A stretch of 64,000 bases of DNA from NCBI GenBank assembly GCA_963761975.1, contig CAVXIR010000003.1, positions 186,001 through 250,000 on the forward strand, in the 5' to 3' direction. Made by a program: the position numbers and the translations under genes. Source of the stretch: JAMQPK01 sp963761975. Its GTDB lineage: Bacteria; Acidobacteriota; Vicinamibacteria; Vicinamibacterales; JAMQPK01. Shown piece after piece: positions 7,799-15,205 of the stretch. Positions within the stretch are counted from its first letter, which is position 1. The number at the start of each line of letters is the position of its first letter. The notes under the pieces are model-generated. The model was not told the origin of the DNA and made no database searches. It saw only the letters and a list, made by a program, of their open reading frames with translations.

Positions 7799-8428
7799 AT
7801 GGCGGATACCAAAGGCAAGATTGCGGTGCTGATCGAGGAGCATTTCGATCAGACGGAATTCCGGATGTTCAATGAATATTTTCCGAAACACGGCTACGAG
7901 GTCGAGTATGTTTCACACCTGTGGGGCCATTCGGAGCTGCAGTTCGGAAGCAATCCCGATAACGGCATCGTCGAAGAGCGCGTGACGGTACGCACGGAAG
8001 TGAACAACGTCAAGCCGGCAGACTACGAGGGCATTGTTCTCATCGGTGCCTATGCGATGGACCGGCTGCGCTATCAGGTGCACCCGGTCAAGGGTGAGCC
8101 GAGCCAGGCGCCGGCAGTTGTGTTTGTTCGGAAGGCAATGGCGGAGAACGCTCTCATCGGAACGCTGTGCCACTCGCTGTGGCTGCTGTGCGCGGACGCA
8201 TCCCTCCTGAAAGGGCGCCACGTGACCTGCGCCCACAACATCATCTGCGACGTCGAGAATGCCGGTGCGGAGGTCGTGTTCGAGGCAGACGGGACAGCAG
8301 ATCTCGTCGTTGACGGGAACCTCATTACGGGCAAGCATCCCGGGGTGACGGAACGGTTCATGGCCGCGCTCGTCCATGAAATCGAATCGAGGGCCACGAC
8401 TCCGGCCGGTTGGCAAGCGACACAGTGA
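7799..8428 (+). CDS. DJ-1/PfpI family protein
   Basis: This 209-residue protein has the DJ-1/PfpI glutamine-amidotransferase-like fold: KIAVLIEEHFDQTEFRMFNEYF at the N-terminus, then ADYEGIVLIGAYAMDRLRY and the nucleophile elbow LIGTLCHSLWLL with the conserved Cys followed by His. The C-terminal strands include VVDGNLITGKHPG. Members act as amidohydrolase-like, glyoxalase-like or isocyanide hydratase enzymes. The start at ATG 7799 removes an unrelated 13-residue extension. It lies 96 bases after the SnoaL gene and its stop overlaps the next gene's region. Confidence 0.82.
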   Translation: MADTKGKIAVLIEEHFDQTEFRMFNEYFPKHGYEVEYVSHLWGHSELQFGSNPDNGIVEERVTVRTEVNNVKPADYEGIVLIGAYAMDRLRYQVHPVKGEPSQAPAVVFVRKAMAENALIGTLCHSLWLLCADASLLKGRHVTCAHNIICDVENAGAEVVFEADGTADLVVDGNLITGKHPGVTERFMAALVHEIESRATTPAGWQATQ

Positions 8429-8433
8429 ACCGT

Positions 8434-9357
8434 ATGCGAACCGCGGACTACAAAGCGAGGGACGCCGCAGGACAGGTCACGTTCTACGTGCTCTTGTGGA
8501 AAAGACTAGAGATGTCTCTCGAGCTCTTCGATGATTACTGGCGAAACGTCCACGGACCCGTGTGTGCGCGCTTGCCCGGGCAGTATCAATATTGGCAGCT
8601 GCACGTCGCACACAATGACGGCGGTACGTGGCCTCAGCGTTCCGGAGTTAACAGTGTCACGCCCGAGAGCGCACAGTTCGATGGTATCGCCGAACTGACG
8701 TTTCGCACCGACGCCGATCGGAATACCTGGTTTCGATCCGCGACGCTGCTGATGGACGACGAGCGAAATCTGTTCCGGAAAGCGATCGGATACAACACCG
8801 GTCCGGGCAACTCCATCACGTACGTCGACGGCATTGCCACGGGGGATCCTAATGGTCCGCTTCGTATCCCTAAGTTCCACGTGATGCTGCGCAAGAAGGA
8901 ATCTGCGCCTGTGACGGCGTTCCGGCGTTATCTCTCCGAAAGGTTTGCCCCTGCGGTCGCATCGAGCGATTTCGTGCTCAAGTTGCGCCTGCACTTGTTC
9001 GAAGAAGTGGATGCGACTCGGCCCGATGCGGCGGGCGTCGCGCACGCCGAACCCGCCGAAGAAAGCTATCAGGCGGCGTTCGAGATCGCTTTTTCAACCC
9101 GTCTGGACATGGAGCTCTTTTTTGGCTCCGAGGCGTTCGGGGAGGCCGTTCAGGATTTCGGCCGCTACGTCACACACGTCGCACCGTTTCCTGAGCGCAG
9201 CGCATACACCTTCGTGTACAACGGTGACATGACGCTGGCGGGCCAGCGCAGTTCCACCGTCGCGGAACTGATCGTCAGTGCCGGGGCTGTCAACCAGCTG
9301 AAGCCTGACATCACGGCGTTGATGCTGGGCGGCGCGCGCGCTCAGACGGGCGCCTGA
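8434..9357 (+). CDS. Double EthD-domain protein
   Basis: The 307-residue product contains an EthD-type dimeric alpha/beta ferredoxin-like domain near the N-terminus (VTFYVLLWKRLEMSLELFDDYWRNVHGPVC, with the W-x-x-x-HGP motif). A second related unit follows (FHVMLRKKESAPVTAFRRYLSERFAPAVAS). EthD domains occur in proteins of ether degradation, aromatic polyketide tailoring and haem-like chemistry. The ATG at 8434 is used; a GTG at 8425 overlaps the DJ-1 stop as GTGA and is also plausible. The next gene starts 9 bases downstream. Confidence 0.75.
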   Translation: MRTADYKARDAAGQVTFYVLLWKRLEMSLELFDDYWRNVHGPVCARLPGQYQYWQLHVAHNDGGTWPQRSGVNSVTPESAQFDGIAELTFRTDADRNTWFRSATLLMDDERNLFRKAIGYNTGPGNSITYVDGIATGDPNGPLRIPKFHVMLRKKESAPVTAFRRYLSERFAPAVASSDFVLKLRLHLFEEVDATRPDAAGVAHAEPAEESYQAAFEIAFSTRLDMELFFGSEAFGEAVQDFGRYVTHVAPFPERSAYTFVYNGDMTLAGQRSSTVAELIVSAGAVNQLKPDITALMLGGARAQTGA

Positions 9358-9366
9358 GGCAAACAC

Positions 9367-9747
9367 ATGGAGCAGTCGAACGAGAACCCCGTGGACCAGG
9401 TATCCATCACGCACAATGCGGTGTTGGGCGACGCCGCGTTGCAGGAAGGGTTGAAAGCGATTCACCCGGCCTGGGGCGACTTCTGCAGCCGGGTGGCGGG
9501 CGAGGCCTGGGGGTTGCCCCTGATCGATCAGCGCACAAAGGCGCTGATCACGATCGCCGTCGACGTCGTGAACACGAACGAGTCCGGACCCGGGGCGCCT
9601 TTCGCCGCGCACGTGAACATGGCCCTGAAACAGGGCGTGAGCTTTGCCGAAATCGAAGAAGTGCTGATGTTCATGTCCGTCTATGCCGGGTTCAACAAGG
9701 CTGCAAGCGCGTTCGGGCGGCTTGCAGAAATCAAGGCAGGCGGATAA
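9367..9747 (+). CDS. Carboxymuconolactone decarboxylase family protein
   Basis: The 126-residue product fits the all-helical carboxymuconolactone decarboxylase/AhpD family. The conserved core is LPLIDQRTKALITIAVDVVNT, then FAAHVNMALKQGVSFAEIEEVLMFMSVYAGFNKA. There is no CxxC pair, so it resembles the decarboxylase branch rather than the peroxidase-reducing AhpD branch. In aromatic catabolism this family decarboxylates gamma-carboxymuconolactone; here the operon lacks other protocatechuate genes, so the substrate is open. It is separated by only 2 bases from the next start. Confidence 0.82.
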   Translation: MEQSNENPVDQVSITHNAVLGDAALQEGLKAIHPAWGDFCSRVAGEAWGLPLIDQRTKALITIAVDVVNTNESGPGAPFAAHVNMALKQGVSFAEIEEVLMFMSVYAGFNKAASAFGRLAEIKAGG

Positions 9748-9749
9748 AC

Positions 9750-10343
9750 GTGCCTCGACAGCGGATCAACTACTACGCGAACTTGGCTGCCGACTTCTCG
9801 AAGCCGGCTCCCGTTACCCCCGATCGTTCCAAACAGCTTCTGGACGATTCGGCGAAGTTCATCGCGTTGAAAGAGCCAACCCTCCCCGCGATAGGGCCGG
9901 AGTATACGCCCGAACAGATCGAGGCTGAAAACAGGGCGTGGTGGCCCACTCATTGTGAGGCGCTCCGACACAGCCGAGGCGATCTGCTCGTTGGGGAGTA
10001 CCGGGAGGATCTCGTCTATTTTTGCCAGGACGGGCCGTATTACGGCCTCGGCGAGCAGAAGTCGCGCGAACAGCACTGGTGGGCGCTGATCGCGCAGCCG
10101 GGGGTGATCATGACCTGGCCGATCGTGATGTTCCATCATGAGTTCGTGCATTTCGAGTGGGCCTGCATGGATGTCGAAACGCACGAAACCCTCGCCAAAG
10201 GGACAGTATGCTGGGTTCGCAGAGGCCATCGCGGCGGTTGTCATTTCAAGAGCGAGCAATTGACGTTCTACCGGGATGTGTTCGCCCCCGAGGATCTCCT
10301 GGACTTGGTCGTCTCCAATCCGTCCCAGGCACGCCGCGCTTAG
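9750..10343 (+). CDS. NTF2-like (SnoaL-related) protein
   Basis: The 197-residue product begins at GTG 9750. It contains PEYTPEQIEAENRAWWPTHCEALRHSRGDLLVGEYREDLVYFCQDGPYYGL and the tail VIMTWPIVMFHHEFVHFEWACMD, a pattern of a small cone-shaped NTF2-like fold with several Trp and His residues lining the cavity. No precise function can be assigned. It is the last gene of the operon, and a hairpin follows the stop. Its presence with two other SnoaL units and EthD suggests tailoring or breakdown of a hydrophobic cyclic molecule. Confidence 0.6.
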   Translation: MPRQRINYYANLAADFSKPAPVTPDRSKQLLDDSAKFIALKEPTLPAIGPEYTPEQIEAENRAWWPTHCEALRHSRGDLLVGEYREDLVYFCQDGPYYGLGEQKSREQHWWALIAQPGVIMTWPIVMFHHEFVHFEWACMDVETHETLAKGTVCWVRRGHRGGCHFKSEQLTFYRDVFAPEDLLDLVVSNPSQARRA

Positions 10344-10347
10344 CAGT

Positions 10348-10391
10348 CCGTGGTGAAAGTGCCGCCGAATGCAGTGGGACTTCCACCACGG
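10348..10391 (+). terminator. Hairpin after the GMC operon
   Basis: CCGTGGTGAAAGT (10348-10360) pairs with ACTTCCACCACGG (10379-10391) with one mismatch and an 18-base loop. It lies 5 bases past the last operon stop and before the phosphatase gene. No U tract follows, so termination is inferred from position and stem strength. Confidence 0.4.
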
Positions 10392-10435
10392 CCTGTTAGG
10401 CCTCGCGCTGTCCAGAGTTGGAGGGAAAGCCCGTT

Positions 10436-12217
10436 GTGATCCGACTCTCGCTGCGCGCGAAGATTGTCCTTTCCTCCAGCGGCCTCATCGTCGCGCTGAT
10501 TGGCGCCACGCTTTACTACGTCAGTTATCAGGCTGACCGCTTCGTAGATCAGAGGCTCGCCGAGGATCTACGACTCGGCCGCGACCTGATTGCGGCGGCC
10601 GAACAGGAGCGCTTCGAACGGCTCAAGCTGACGGCGCTCAACCTGGCATCATTTCCCGAGCTCAAGGCGCTGTTCGAAACCGACGCGGCGACCATTCGCG
10701 ATTTCCTGATCGACTATCAGCAGCGCGCCAAAGGGACCGGCCTGGTTATTGCCCTCGACCACAACGGGCAGATGATGGCGCGTACCGACGCCGCCAAGCC
10801 GTTGCAGATTCCGGAAGTCGAGCAGCGATGGATGCGACCAGCCTTGTCGGAGGGCGCGGCGATCGGCATTCTCGACGTGGAGGGAAGCGCCTATCATGCC
10901 GCCGCGACGCCCGTGGAGGCAGGCGGCACGTTGTTCGGCTTTGTCCTCGCCGCGGCGCGAATCGATGCGGATTTCGCGCAGGCGATGCGCGAAGTGAGCC
11001 GCGACGAGGTCGTGATTCTCAACGATCGCGCCGTGTTGGCCTCGACTCTGGACATGGCGGCCTTGCCGTGGCACTCGCGTCGCGACGGCCTGCACACGGC
11101 GACCGGACAGGCGCTCGCGCTGCGCATAGGCGGTGAGCGGTATGCTGCACTTGCCGCCGTTCACTGGCCGGACGCGCCCATCACGTTCGTCAGCCTGCAA
11201 TCGCGTGACCGCGCATTGGCGCCCTATCGACGCATCCAGATCGGATTGGTTGTGCTCGGACTGCTCAGCGCGGTGGCGGGTATTGCGGGCAGCGCGATTG
11301 TCGCACGGACGGTCACGGCTCCGGTGGCCAAGCTGACCGACGGTACGCGTCGAGTCGCCAACGGCGATTTCGACGTGCGCATTCAGGTGCGCAGCAGCGA
11401 CGAGCTTGGCGAACTGGCGGTCGCCTTCAACGCCATGACCCAAGGGCTCCGCGAGCGCGCAGACATGCAAAACGACTTGCAGATCGGCCGCCAGATCCAG
11501 GCAGGATTTCTGCCCGCGGCGATCCCACAGCCGCCCGGATGGGAGATTGCCGCACGATTTCAGCCTGCGCGTGAGGTGGCGGGCGATTTTTACGATGCGT
11601 TCACGCTGGGCGAGGCCCGCATCGGTCTCGTCGTGGCTGACGTGTGCGACAAGGGGGTGGGCGCGGCGTTGTTCATGGCGCTCGTTCGCAGCCTTATCCG
11701 CGCCTATCTGCAGATGCCGCAGGCAATTTCGGCCGACGTGGCCCTGCTTCGTGACGCCGTCGTTCAGACCAACAATTACATTGGCGCGAATCATTGCGAC
11801 ATGAACATGTTTGCGACGACGTTCGCCGCGGTGGTCGACCTGGCCAGTGGTGCGGTGGCATACGTGAACGGCGGACACAACCCGCCGGCCGTGGTCGGAC
11901 CCGAGGGCATCAAGATGCGCCTGACGCCCACCGGTCCAGCCGTGGGAATGGTGCCGGGCTTTGCGTACGGCGTTAACACAGTGTTGCTCGCTCCCGGCGA
12001 GATGCTCGTGGCGTTTACCGACGGCGCAACCGACGCCCGCAATCCTGAAGGCGAGTTCTTCACCGAGCGGCGGCTTCTGGACATCGTCTTGGAATTGCGT
12101 GGCACACCGGCCGAGAACGTCGCCACGCGAATGCAGGAAAGCGTGGTCCGACACATCTCGACCGCCGCGCAGTACGACGACATCACCCTGATGGTGGTTC
12201 GCCGCGAGCCCTCCTAG
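10436..12217 (+). CDS. Membrane SpoIIE-type protein phosphatase with HAMP domain
   Basis: The 593-residue product has an N-terminal membrane helix, a periplasmic sensor region (about residues 35-270), a second helix (GLVVLGLLSAVAGIAGSAIVA), a HAMP linker (TAPVAKLTDGTRRVANGDFDV) and a PP2C-like SpoIIE domain. Metal ligands are visible in REVAGDFYDAF, VVADVCDKGVGAALFMALVRS and LVAFTDGATDARN. Such phosphatases dephosphorylate STAS anti-anti-sigma proteins. GTG at 10436 is chosen because GGAGGGAAA lies just upstream. STAS and RsbW-like genes occur a few kilobases downstream on the other strand, so it probably feeds that partner switch. Confidence 0.88.
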   Translation: MIRLSLRAKIVLSSSGLIVALIGATLYYVSYQADRFVDQRLAEDLRLGRDLIAAAEQERFERLKLTALNLASFPELKALFETDAATIRDFLIDYQQRAKGTGLVIALDHNGQMMARTDAAKPLQIPEVEQRWMRPALSEGAAIGILDVEGSAYHAAATPVEAGGTLFGFVLAAARIDADFAQAMREVSRDEVVILNDRAVLASTLDMAALPWHSRRDGLHTATGQALALRIGGERYAALAAVHWPDAPITFVSLQSRDRALAPYRRIQIGLVVLGLLSAVAGIAGSAIVARTVTAPVAKLTDGTRRVANGDFDVRIQVRSSDELGELAVAFNAMTQGLRERADMQNDLQIGRQIQAGFLPAAIPQPPGWEIAARFQPAREVAGDFYDAFTLGEARIGLVVADVCDKGVGAALFMALVRSLIRAYLQMPQAISADVALLRDAVVQTNNYIGANHCDMNMFATTFAAVVDLASGAVAYVNGGHNPPAVVGPEGIKMRLTPTGPAVGMVPGFAYGVNTVLLAPGEMLVAFTDGATDARNPEGEFFTERRLLDIVLELRGTPAENVATRMQESVVRHISTAAQYDDITLMVVRREPS

Positions 12218-12292
12218 TTCGCAGGTTGCCGATAAGAGCAACCCCGAATTCAGGGAGGGCTGCTGGACGAGAGATACGAATAGAATGGCTGC

Positions 12293-13717
12293 ATGCGATC
12301 AGATTCCCTCTCTGACGTCCATGCAATCGTTTCATGCGGCCGACTGCCGCGGCACTTGCACCACCTCCTGCTGAGCGCTGCAACCGCGACCCTGCTCGTG
12401 GCGGTCGCGTTGGCAGGCCCCCCGGCGGTGCAGGCCCAGACCGCGGACGGATCGGTGCTGGAGCAGCTCGCGCAACTGCGAGCCGAAGTGCAGCGAATGC
12501 GCGAAGAACTGGCGGCATTGAAACAAGAGCATTCGCGCGAAGGGGCCGCAATCCGGACGGAAGAGAACCTGGCTCCTGCCGCCGACGTTGCGATGCTCAA
12601 AGCGCAGGTCGAGGAGCAGGCTCAAACCAAGGTGGAGTCGAGCTCGCGTTTTCCGGTCAAGATCTTTGGCAAAATCGTGTCGAGCACGTATCTGAATACG
12701 GGCGAGGCGAACTGGCCAGACCATCCCAATCTCGTGAGCCCCTCGTCTCCCGCACGCGGGCCGAGCGGGTCGCTCAGCTCGACGCTTCGTCAGAGCCGGC
12801 TCGGACTGGCGATGGAGGGTCCCTCGGTCGGCACGTTTCGAACGAGCGGCGTGATGGCGTTCGATTTCTTCGGTGGCGCGCCGGGTTTCCAGACCGGGCC
12901 CGTCATGGCGCTGCCTCGGCTGCTTTACGCGTTTGCCCGGATGGAGACCGACACGGTGGCTTTCGAAGCCGGGCAGGACCAGATCATCCTGGCACCACGC
13001 AACCCCACATCGCTGGCAGCCGATGCATTTCCAGATCTGTACCGCTCGGGCAATCTCTACCTCCGCGCTCCTCAACTGCGTGTGGAGCGGGCGCTTGCGC
13101 GACGACAGGCATCGAGTCTCTGGCTGACGGCTGGGATTCTGGCGCCACTGGCCGGAGACTTCGAGTCCGTCTATACGTTCGCGCCGCCCGCGCTTTCGGG
13201 CGAACGGTCGCAGCTCCCAGCGTTTGAGACGCGTCTGGCTTGGCGATCGGGAGACCCCGCGTCGGACTCGGAACACATCGAGATAGCGGCCTCAGGACAC
13301 TATGCCCAGGCCAAGACCAACACTGACACTCGAACGAGCTGGGCGGCGTCCGTCGACTTCGACCTGCAGCAAGGCCGCTTGGGGGCGGCCGGGGAGTTCT
13401 TTGCCGGAAGGAATCTGCAGCCCTTTGGCGGCGCTGTCGCGCAAGCAGGCCCGGCGGCGGGTGGCTGGTTCGAAGGGCGAGTGGGCCTCACGCGGCGTGT
13501 TGACGTCGCTGCGGGCTTCGGATTCGATCGTCCTGACGTCAATCAGAGGCCAAGGCCGGTGCTGAGCTTGAATCGCAGCCTGTTCGGCAACGCGATCTAC
13601 CGGTTCAGTCCTGAGCTTGCTGCGTCGTTCGAGTACCGATGGCTCTCGACATCACAATTCAGCGGGGGCGACCGCCGGAATCACCATTTAAACTGGATCT
13701 TCGCTTACAGCTTCTGA
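12293..13717 (+). CDS. Outer-membrane porin with N-terminal coiled coil
   Basis: The 474-residue product has a long signal sequence (hydrophobic LLLSAATATLLVAVALAGPPAVQAQ). It is followed by a short coiled coil (LEQLAQLRAEVQRMREELAALKQEH) and a beta-barrel region starting at FPVKIFGKIVSSTYLNTGEAN. The barrel ends with a C-terminal Phe (WIFAYSF), as expected for BAM-assembled proteins. This arrangement is like DcaP-type trimeric porins, whose coiled coil sits in the periplasm. The TGA overlaps the ATG of the cupredoxin gene by one base, so the two are co-translated. Confidence 0.8.
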   Translation: MRSDSLSDVHAIVSCGRLPRHLHHLLLSAATATLLVAVALAGPPAVQAQTADGSVLEQLAQLRAEVQRMREELAALKQEHSREGAAIRTEENLAPAADVAMLKAQVEEQAQTKVESSSRFPVKIFGKIVSSTYLNTGEANWPDHPNLVSPSSPARGPSGSLSSTLRQSRLGLAMEGPSVGTFRTSGVMAFDFFGGAPGFQTGPVMALPRLLYAFARMETDTVAFEAGQDQIILAPRNPTSLAADAFPDLYRSGNLYLRAPQLRVERALARRQASSLWLTAGILAPLAGDFESVYTFAPPALSGERSQLPAFETRLAWRSGDPASDSEHIEIAASGHYAQAKTNTDTRTSWAASVDFDLQQGRLGAAGEFFAGRNLQPFGGAVAQAGPAAGGWFEGRVGLTRRVDVAAGFGFDRPDVNQRPRPVLSLNRSLFGNAIYRFSPELAASFEYRWLSTSQFSGGDRRNHHLNWIFAYSF

Positions 13718-14394
13718 TGGACACGATTATGCGTGCAGCAACGATCTCCCTGGTCTTCGGAGCCGTCCTCGTATGGTCGGCCGACGTCTCTGCAGTCACT
13801 GTGTCTGGCACCGTACGGACCGTCGCAAAGCCGGGCGTCCCACCGGCGACAGCCATCGTCTATGCCGAAAAGCTGGACAGCACCGTACCGCCGCGACCCG
13901 GCACGTTCTCGCTGACACAGCGAAACAAGGCGTTCTTGCCATCGATGCTGGCGGTGCCGGTCGGCTCGGCCATCGATTTTCCGAATCAGGATCCGATCTT
14001 CCACAACGTCTTTTCGCTGTCTTCGCCCGCCCCGTTCGACCTGGGACTCTACCGCGCCGGGGCGACGAAACGGCGAGTGTTTGCCGAGGCTGGCACATAC
14101 CGGGTGTTTTGCAACATTCATCCTCAGATGACGGCGTTCATCGTGGTGGTGCCGACCCCATTTCTGACGCTGACCGATCGGGCGGGAGCCTTTCAACTGG
14201 AGCTGGCCCCCGGCCGCTACCGCATGACCGCTCTGTCGGAACGCTCGCCTCCCGTCAGCGCCACAGTCGTGGTGACCGCCGAGGCGACCACGGCTCCTCC
14301 CCTAACGCTGGATGAATCGGCGTGGGCGGCGGCGCCGCACTTGAATAAGTACGGGAAGGATTACGCGCCCAGCGCGTACGAGAAATTGAAGTAG
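13717..14394 (+). CDS. Secreted cupredoxin-like protein
   Basis: The 225-residue product has a signal peptide (RAATISLVFGAVLVWSADVSA). Its plastocyanin-like domain shows the type 1 copper ligands: His in PIFHNVFSLS, Cys in YRVFCNIHPQM, followed by His and Met. The C-terminal part is an added beta domain (FLTLTDRAGAFQLELAPGRYRM). It probably carries electrons in the periplasm or outer membrane. The ATG at 13717 overlaps the porin stop, which ties the two functions together, possibly as a copper or redox uptake pair. It ends 16 bases before a convergent gene. Confidence 0.78.
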   Translation: MDTIMRAATISLVFGAVLVWSADVSAVTVSGTVRTVAKPGVPPATAIVYAEKLDSTVPPRPGTFSLTQRNKAFLPSMLAVPVGSAIDFPNQDPIFHNVFSLSSPAPFDLGLYRAGATKRRVFAEAGTYRVFCNIHPQMTAFIVVVPTPFLTLTDRAGAFQLELAPGRYRMTALSERSPPVSATVVVTAEATTAPPLTLDESAWAAAPHLNKYGKDYAPSAYEKLK

Positions 14395-14410
14395 ACCGAG
14401 AGGGCTATCG

Positions 14411-14848
14411 TTACCGATCGTGCTCTGACAACGACGATGGCCGAACCATTGTGAAGATGTTGCGATTGCGGCCATTGACTCGTTCGTACGCGAACCGGTC
14501 GACGACGCGAAGCGCGAGATAGATGCCCAGCCCGCCGACGCTCCGCTCGGCGAGCGGCAGATCCAGTCCCTCCGGCTCGGGCTGGCGGAGCGGATCATAT
14601 TCCGGCCCGCTGTCCTCCAGCGCGATGGTGAGCGCCGCGTCGGCCAAGTCGATGGTGATGTTGATCTCAGCACTCGGCGTGCCAGGCTGAGCGCCGTGGG
14701 TGATGATGTTCGTCGCAACCTCGTCGACGGCCAATCGGAGATGGTACGCGCGAGTCCGGTCGAGGCCCGCGCGTTCGGCGGCCTCGAGGACATAGTGCCC
14801 GAGGGACTGCAGCGAGTCGAGCGTTGCGGGAATCGAGACCGACTCCAT
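14411..14848 (-). CDS. RsbW-like anti-sigma factor, HATPase fold
   Basis: The 145-residue product is a stand-alone GHKL ATPase of the RsbW/SpoIIAB type. The N box is AVDEVATNIITHGA with Glu and Asn; the G1 box is LEDSGPEYDP and the G2 box GGLGIYLALRVVD. Family members are serine kinases that phosphorylate STAS proteins and hold sigma factors. It is the last gene of the reverse operon, 18 bases after a STAS gene, and together with that protein and the phosphatase at 10436-12217 it has the parts of a partner-switch module. No sigma factor gene sits directly alongside it. Confidence 0.85.
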   Translation of the reverse strand: MESVSIPATLDSLQSLGHYVLEAAERAGLDRTRAYHLRLAVDEVATNIITHGAQPGTPSAEINITIDLADAALTIALEDSGPEYDPLRQPEPEGLDLPLAERSVGGLGIYLALRVVDRFAYERVNGRNRNIFTMVRPSSLSEHDR

Positions 14849-14866
14849 GATCGTCGCTGGAGGCGA

Positions 14867-15205
14867 CTACAACGCCTCAATCTGAGCGGCGTCATATTCC
14901 TTCAGCAGAATGACGCTATAGGTGAACCCTGTCATCTCGAGTGTCTCGGCAACGGCCGGCTGCGCCCCCACGATATAGATGTCGACATCGGCTCCGAGCT
15001 TTTGCTTCGCGAAGATCAGGACGCGCAGCCCGGCGCTGGCGATGTAGTCGAGGCCCTCGGCCAGCAGCGCGAGCCGCCGTGGCCGCTGGGCGACGGCTTT
15101 GTCGACCTCGGTTTTGAACGCGGCGGCCGCACTCGCATCGAGCTCGCCGGACAGCGTCATCTTCGCGATTCCCTCGGTTATCTGCGTTGTTGCGCTGAAG
15201 CCCAT
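14867..15205 (-). CDS. STAS-domain anti-anti-sigma factor
   Basis: This 112-residue single STAS domain starts at MGFSATTQITEG with AGGAGGAG just upstream. The phosphorylation loop reads LDYIASAGLRVLIFAKQ, with the expected serine before AGLR. Unphosphorylated STAS proteins of this type bind RsbW-like kinases and release their target. The start overlaps the end of glgX by 28 bases. Longer in-frame starts inside glgX are ignored because of the strong ribosome binding site. Confidence 0.87.
   Translation of the reverse strand: MGFSATTQITEGIAKMTLSGELDASAAAAFKTEVDKAVAQRPRRLALLAEGLDYIASAGLRVLIFAKQKLGADVDIYIVGAQPAVAETLEMTGFTYSVILLKEYDAAQIEAL

Noticed and set aside
10649..12241. 530-codon open frame on the minus strand
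   Set aside because: It lies opposite the SpoIIE phosphatase, which has all domain motifs; the reverse product has none.
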